The notes under the pieces were generated by a model, which saw only the letters and a list, made by a program, of their open reading frames with translations, was not told the DNA's origin and searched no databases. A DNA stretch of 64,000 bases from Silene conica (lineage: Eukaryota; Streptophyta; Magnoliopsida; Caryophyllales; Caryophyllaceae), in NCBI GenBank assembly GCA_029255685.2, contig CM055315.2, positions 70,895,681 through 70,959,680 of the forward strand, given 5' to 3'. The position numbers and the translations under genes were made by a program. Shown piece after piece: positions 60,198 through 64,000 of the stretch. How positions within the stretch are numbered: the first letter of the stretch is position 1; every line of letters starts with the position of its first letter.

Positions 60198-62975
60198 ATG
60201 GCTCGTGGAGGAGGCAGACAACGGGGCGGTTATAGTGGTAGTGGGGACAGTAGCTCGACCCGATCACAGGAGGAAGAGGAGGAGGTGGAGGTCAATGTAT
60301 CGAGTGACGAAAGGAGGAGGAAGCCCGTGTACCCCGCCATACTGACGGCAGGATCATCATTGACCCGACGGGTCTTTGGTAATTTTTTATTCACTGTTTA
60401 TTTATTTATTAATTTTATTCAACCTAGTCTAATTAACATTCACGTTTGGTTTCAGGTTTAGACATCAAACGACGATTCGTGGCGTCACCAATAGCATTCA
60501 AGAGAACATGATTCATGGCGTCACTTGTTGACGAAAGCTAGTCCCGAGGACAAGGAGATGTGGTTCAACGCCTTTCGGGTACATATTTAAGTATTTACTT
60601 TAATTATTATTTTTATAAATTCATGGTTGATTTGTTTCTCTAACCCTTATTTTTTTGGTAGCGTGCCTTCTATTGGTCAAATTGTTGGGAAATGTGTCCT
60701 CAACAATAGTGCGATCACGACAGTGATAAAAATCATTGTCATAAATCTTATGAAAAGAATATGCAAGGGACGATCCGATATTGATTTAGTCAACTGACCA
60801 ACATTAATCGGTAATGTTTGGCTGGCTAGAGTTTAACATTACTGTCGTATGACGGTGGTGGTCAGTTGATCCCTTTAGGTCACACCTATAGGACTAACCC
60901 CTTAAACGTATATTGATTAATTGTATAGGATACAGATTGATCGATATTCTTAAAACCGTATATTAAGAATTCAGAGGTTGAATCTTAAAGTAAGATTTAT
61001 ATTTGAAATTGAATTGTGTCAATTGTCAAATATTAAACGATATTTTAGAAATATCAAGATTAGTATAATGAACGGTTCATGGTTATAACAAACGTTGTTA
61101 ATATATCGTATCGACGATTATTACGATAACCATATGTTGGGACAGTAATTTCGAATTACTTAATGATTTGTTAAATGTGATTTAATTAATTTAGAAATAT
61201 TATTTATATGATAAATTTATATTTTAAATTAATACAATTATTATGTCACATAAGATGTTACGTAATGAGTTAAATTGTACGAATTATAAAACGTGAAATG
61301 AAGGTCCATTTTACGTATGTGTATACCGTGTAAGTGGCACTATAAGATAATATAGTATATGATATTTTATCTTATATTTTAAGTCAAATGTGACATGACT
61401 TGACTATGTGCATATGTACATGCAAAAGGGATTAAAATCCCTTCCCTTTGCTCTTGCTTACACGACACAAACACCCAACCAACCATGCATCATATTCTCT
61501 ATATATACATGTGATCATTCACATTATAAGACTAATCTATTATTTAGATAATATTTTCTTAGTATACTAATAACATTATTATTAGTACACGGTTTTAGCC
61601 TAATTCCGTCCTCTAGTTTCGGGTTCGGTTATTTGGTCCGTTTAAGGTAAGGTCTTGGTGTTCACTCATTGGAGGCAAGCTTACTTGGTTGCTTTTTGGA
61701 GGATCGTCCTAAGCATATTTCGGACCGGTTATAAGAATACGATTCTCCTTATTCCGCATATATCATTGCATGCATAAGATCTTGAGTATAAATTAATATG
61801 AGATTAATTGAAATGTAAAATAATTAGTAAGACTACATTATTATGGTAAACAAGTATGGATCTCGTTCTCCTTCACAAATGACCTTGAGCGACTAGCTTG
61901 GGATAGATTTAATGATGTTGGTAAGAGGAGGCTAAAGGACATTATGTATAAGGTGTCGAGGAGAAAGACTGCGCCATCGTTCATGAAAGGTAATAATTTA
62001 TTAATAATCATATTAAAATAAAAAATTTAACATTTTTTTAATTTATATTAATAGTTTCTATTTTATTGGATTATAGGTCAATCATATGAAGAATTCACTA
62101 CGTACAGAGAAAGTCCTGAGTTCAAGCAAGCGTCGGCCCGGAACAAGCGAACAAGAGGGGTGAAGATAATCCCGAAGCGGAAGTTGAGGCTACTCATTAT
62201 GGTGGGTCTCAGTCATTCCATGATCGGGTAGTAATAAGTGTAAGTATTTACTCTTGTAATTTAATTTATTACTTTTATCTTGAAGTATATATTTAGTTTT
62301 AAATTTTAATTAACTGACTAACACTTCATGAATTTTTTTTTATAGGCAAAGAAAAATAATGGCAAACTACAATCGGTTGTAGATCTCTTCCTTGAGACAC
62401 ATGCCAAAAAGGAAGGAAAGGGTTCGTCTTCGCAAATTCAAGAGATCGCAAATTATATGTAAGTGTTATTGTATAAAATTTTTAAAAAATGATTTATAAT
62501 CAATTAAGCTAAATATCGAAGATGATGTATTTATATGTAAGTGTTATTGTATAGTATATTATTAATAATGTTTCATTTTTTGTAGGAATCATTTCTTGAA
62601 CGAAAGAGGAAGAACTCTGACATCTCCGACAATCAGCTTTGGTATGAACTAGTAGATGGTTTTCATAAAGGAGGAGTCTACGGGGCCGGTTCAGCGAAAG
62701 AGCTTTTTTATGATCCACCGGTAAGAAGAGGGTCCTCCTCCCAGCACCAACCTTATGTTCCTGGTTTGGTAAGTCACCTCCAAATGCAACTAGCTGAGAA
62801 GGATAGAAGGGACGCCGAAAGAGATGAAGAAATGAGAAGAATGAAAGAAGAGATGGATAAGATGCTTATTTTGCAAATTGTAACAGTGGTTGGCGTCCAC
62901 ATGATAGGGATCCAAGAGATCCGGATTATGGAGGTGGGAGTGGGGCGAGAGCATCTTTTCCGGTGTCTTAGCTAG
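60198..62975 (+). pseudogene. CACTA TNPA-like protein (plant transposase Ptta/En/Spm type)
   Basis: Exon-like blocks: 60198-60380 (MARGGGRQRGGYSGSGD, EEEEEVEV), about 60459-60582 (LLTKASPEDKEMWFNAF), about 60660-60682 joined across a solo LTR to about 61881-61988 (LAWDRFNDVGKRRLKD, KVSRRKTAPSF), about 62078-62240 (YEEFTTYRESPEFKQA), about 62345-62460 (KLQSVVDLFLETHAKKEG) and 62586-62975, with a Glu/Arg/Met-rich coiled coil (EKDRRDAERDEEMRRMKEEM). This is the layout of the second CACTA gene, which binds subterminal repeats (family knowledge). An apparent one-base loss in the second block and the LTR insertion mean it is broken. Exon edges are approximate. Confidence 0.8.
60683..61875 (+). mobile_element. 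Solo LTR, probably Ty1/copia, in the TNPA-like gene
   Basis: Begins TGTTGGGAAATGTGTCCTCA and ends TTCTCCTTCA, with CAAAT on both sides (60678-60682 and 61876-61880). Removing it rejoins the coding sequence (WSN then LAWDRFN context). At 1193 bp with TGTTGGGAA start it resembles copia LTRs; the strand of origin follows from that start. Confidence 0.88.
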
Positions 62976-63169
62976 TGTTTTTTTTTTTAGTGTTAGATGC
63001 GTCGGATAATTTTTAGTTTCGTTAGACAAGCACTAGAATTTGGTACTTTGTAATCCGAAACAATTTTATTTATTTAAGTTTCAGATGTTTGGCATCATTT
63101 GGGTTGTGCGCTGCTTTTGTTGGTTTTGCTTGCAAGTTTATAAGTAATAGCTACGGATTTGGCTAGGAC

Positions 63170-63545
63170 AAAACAGGATTTTACGGCCAAAGACATGTAC
63201 AATTAGCGACCGAACATGTAAAATTGGCGACCATTATCGGTCGCTAACCTTCTGTTTTTTTTCATTAGGACCAAATAGCGACTGATAGTGGTCGCTAAAT
63301 TAGCGACCGACAACAGTAGCTAAATTAGCGACTGAAATCAGTCGCTAAATTAGCGACTGATGCTGGTCGCTAATTTAGCGACCATCATTGGTCGCCCTTC
63401 TTATTTTTTTCAGTCGCTAAATTTGGCGACCAACATCGGTCGCTAAAAGCGACCATGCCTTGCGACTAAGGGCAGACGACTGGTATTGGTCGCTAAAATA
63501 GGAAGGGCAACTGAAAACGGTCGCTATTTTCAATCGCAAATGAAA
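63170..63545. repeat. CACTA right subterminal repeats
   Basis: A dozen or so TTAGCGACCGA / GGTCGCTAA motifs in both directions, matching the left set. They lie just inside the right TIR. Confidence 0.92.
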
Positions 63546-63560
63546 GTATCTGTTGTAGTG

Positions 63561-64000
63561 CATATTAGTGGTTCGTTATCATTGTTATGGATTTTGTTGT
63601 TGGCCAGTTGAATATACTTATGTATAGAGTGTCACATGCTAGGATGGTGTCCTAGAGTCTTATTAAGGAACCGGTGTTGTATCCGTGTGTCAATAGGGAC
63701 GTAGCTAGCTTTGGTGTTGTATCCAAGGGTACTCATGTGTTGTATCATGAGTTTTGGACGCGGTGTTGTATCCGTGTGTCAGTCGGAACTTAGCTAGACT
63801 TGGTGTTGTATCCAAGGGTATTCATGTGTGGTATCATGAGTCTTAGACATGGTGTTGTATCCGTGTGTCAATGTTTAGATAACTATGTTCTCTCTTGTAT
63901 GGTGATTCTATAAATTACGCACGGCGAGATGGAAACTGTTATAGTTGATGGAGCTGGATTCATGCCTGTTACCTGGATTCACATGATAGCATAGTATGAG
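63561..64000 (+). mobile_element. 3' LTR, right part, continuing past the window
   Basis: Collinear with 44608 onward of the 5' LTR (ATTAGTGGTTCGTTATCATT, then the repeats GGTGTTGTATCC(G/A)...). The LTR end and right-hand target duplication lie beyond 64000; the left duplication would be TGGCA (38543-38547). Confidence 0.92.

Larger units (their letters stand above)
49417..63560 (+). mobile_element. CACTA (En/Spm-type) DNA transposon, 14.1 kb with nested LTR elements
   Basis: Begins CACTACAAGAAT and ends ATCTGTTGTAGTG, the classic CACTA TIR. Flanking trinucleotides are TAT (49414-49416) and CAT (63561-63563); the intact 5' LTR reads GAATATATATTAG at the site, so this is a TAT duplication with one mutation. 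Subterminal arrays of AGCGACCGA / TCGGTCGCTAA in both directions lie at 49435-49725 and 63170-63545. It encodes a TNP2-type transposase and a second TNPA-like protein. It is interrupted by an LTR retrotransposon (50788-56645) and a solo LTR (60683-61875); the original length was about 7.1 kb. Both genes are damaged. Confidence 0.96.

Noticed and set aside
63001-63170. Separate gene after the TNPA-like block
   Set aside because: It lies between the TNPA-like stop and the subterminal repeats and looks like 3' untranslated sequence of the CACTA gene.

Overview
This window is plant nuclear DNA, most likely a eudicot. It has spliced genes with GT-AG introns, an AT-rich background with long (TA)n runs, SINEs, LINEs, LTR retrotransposons, MITEs and a 14-kb CACTA transposon. 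The ascorbate peroxidase exons look like those of Caryophyllales such as spinach, but that placement is a weak inference. No CRISPR, operon or organellar content was seen.

Region by region: (1) 1-8.7 kb is a small gene island on the minus strand. It holds a broken chloroplast-type ascorbate peroxidase copy (about 1.09-2.94 kb) and one intact host gene, a 203-aa FQR1/WrbA-type NAD(P)H:quinone oxidoreductase in four exons (4168-8518), with a TRIM remnant and a SINE in its first intron. (2) 8.8-15.2 kb holds small DNA elements, a truncated LINE with a Helitron-like 3' end abutting it, and a SINE nested in a MITE. (3) 15.3-28.7 kb is a chain of non-autonomous elements separated only by (TA)n runs: A (a 5.5-kb palindrome with ~98-bp tandem repeats), D (with a LINE and a ~57-bp array), B (same family as A, carrying a MULE-like element F with a possible LRR fragment) and a duplicated end of B. 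(4) 28.7-38.5 kb holds small inverted-repeat elements and a 2.8-kb solo LTR with a CAATG target duplication. (5) 38.5 kb to the end is a gag-only LTR retrotransposon with very long LTRs. Its 5' LTR contains elements C and E in an internal (TA)n run. Its 3' LTR is split by a 14.1-kb CACTA transposon (49417-63560), which itself contains a complete non-autonomous LTR retrotransposon (50788-56645, TSD ATTAT) and a solo LTR (60683-61875, TSD CAAAT).

The most interesting signal is the set A/B/C, D and E. These families differ in sequence but all sit inside (TA)n microsatellites, have inverted-repeat ends carrying a short motif repeated about 19-26 bp apart, and have a tandem array inside. The paralogous LTR gives an unoccupied (TA)n site for C plus E. 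This resembles the Micron-type elements described in rice, but no transposase for them is visible here. Only the quinone oxidoreductase looks like a functional host gene; almost everything else is mobile or derived from mobile DNA.
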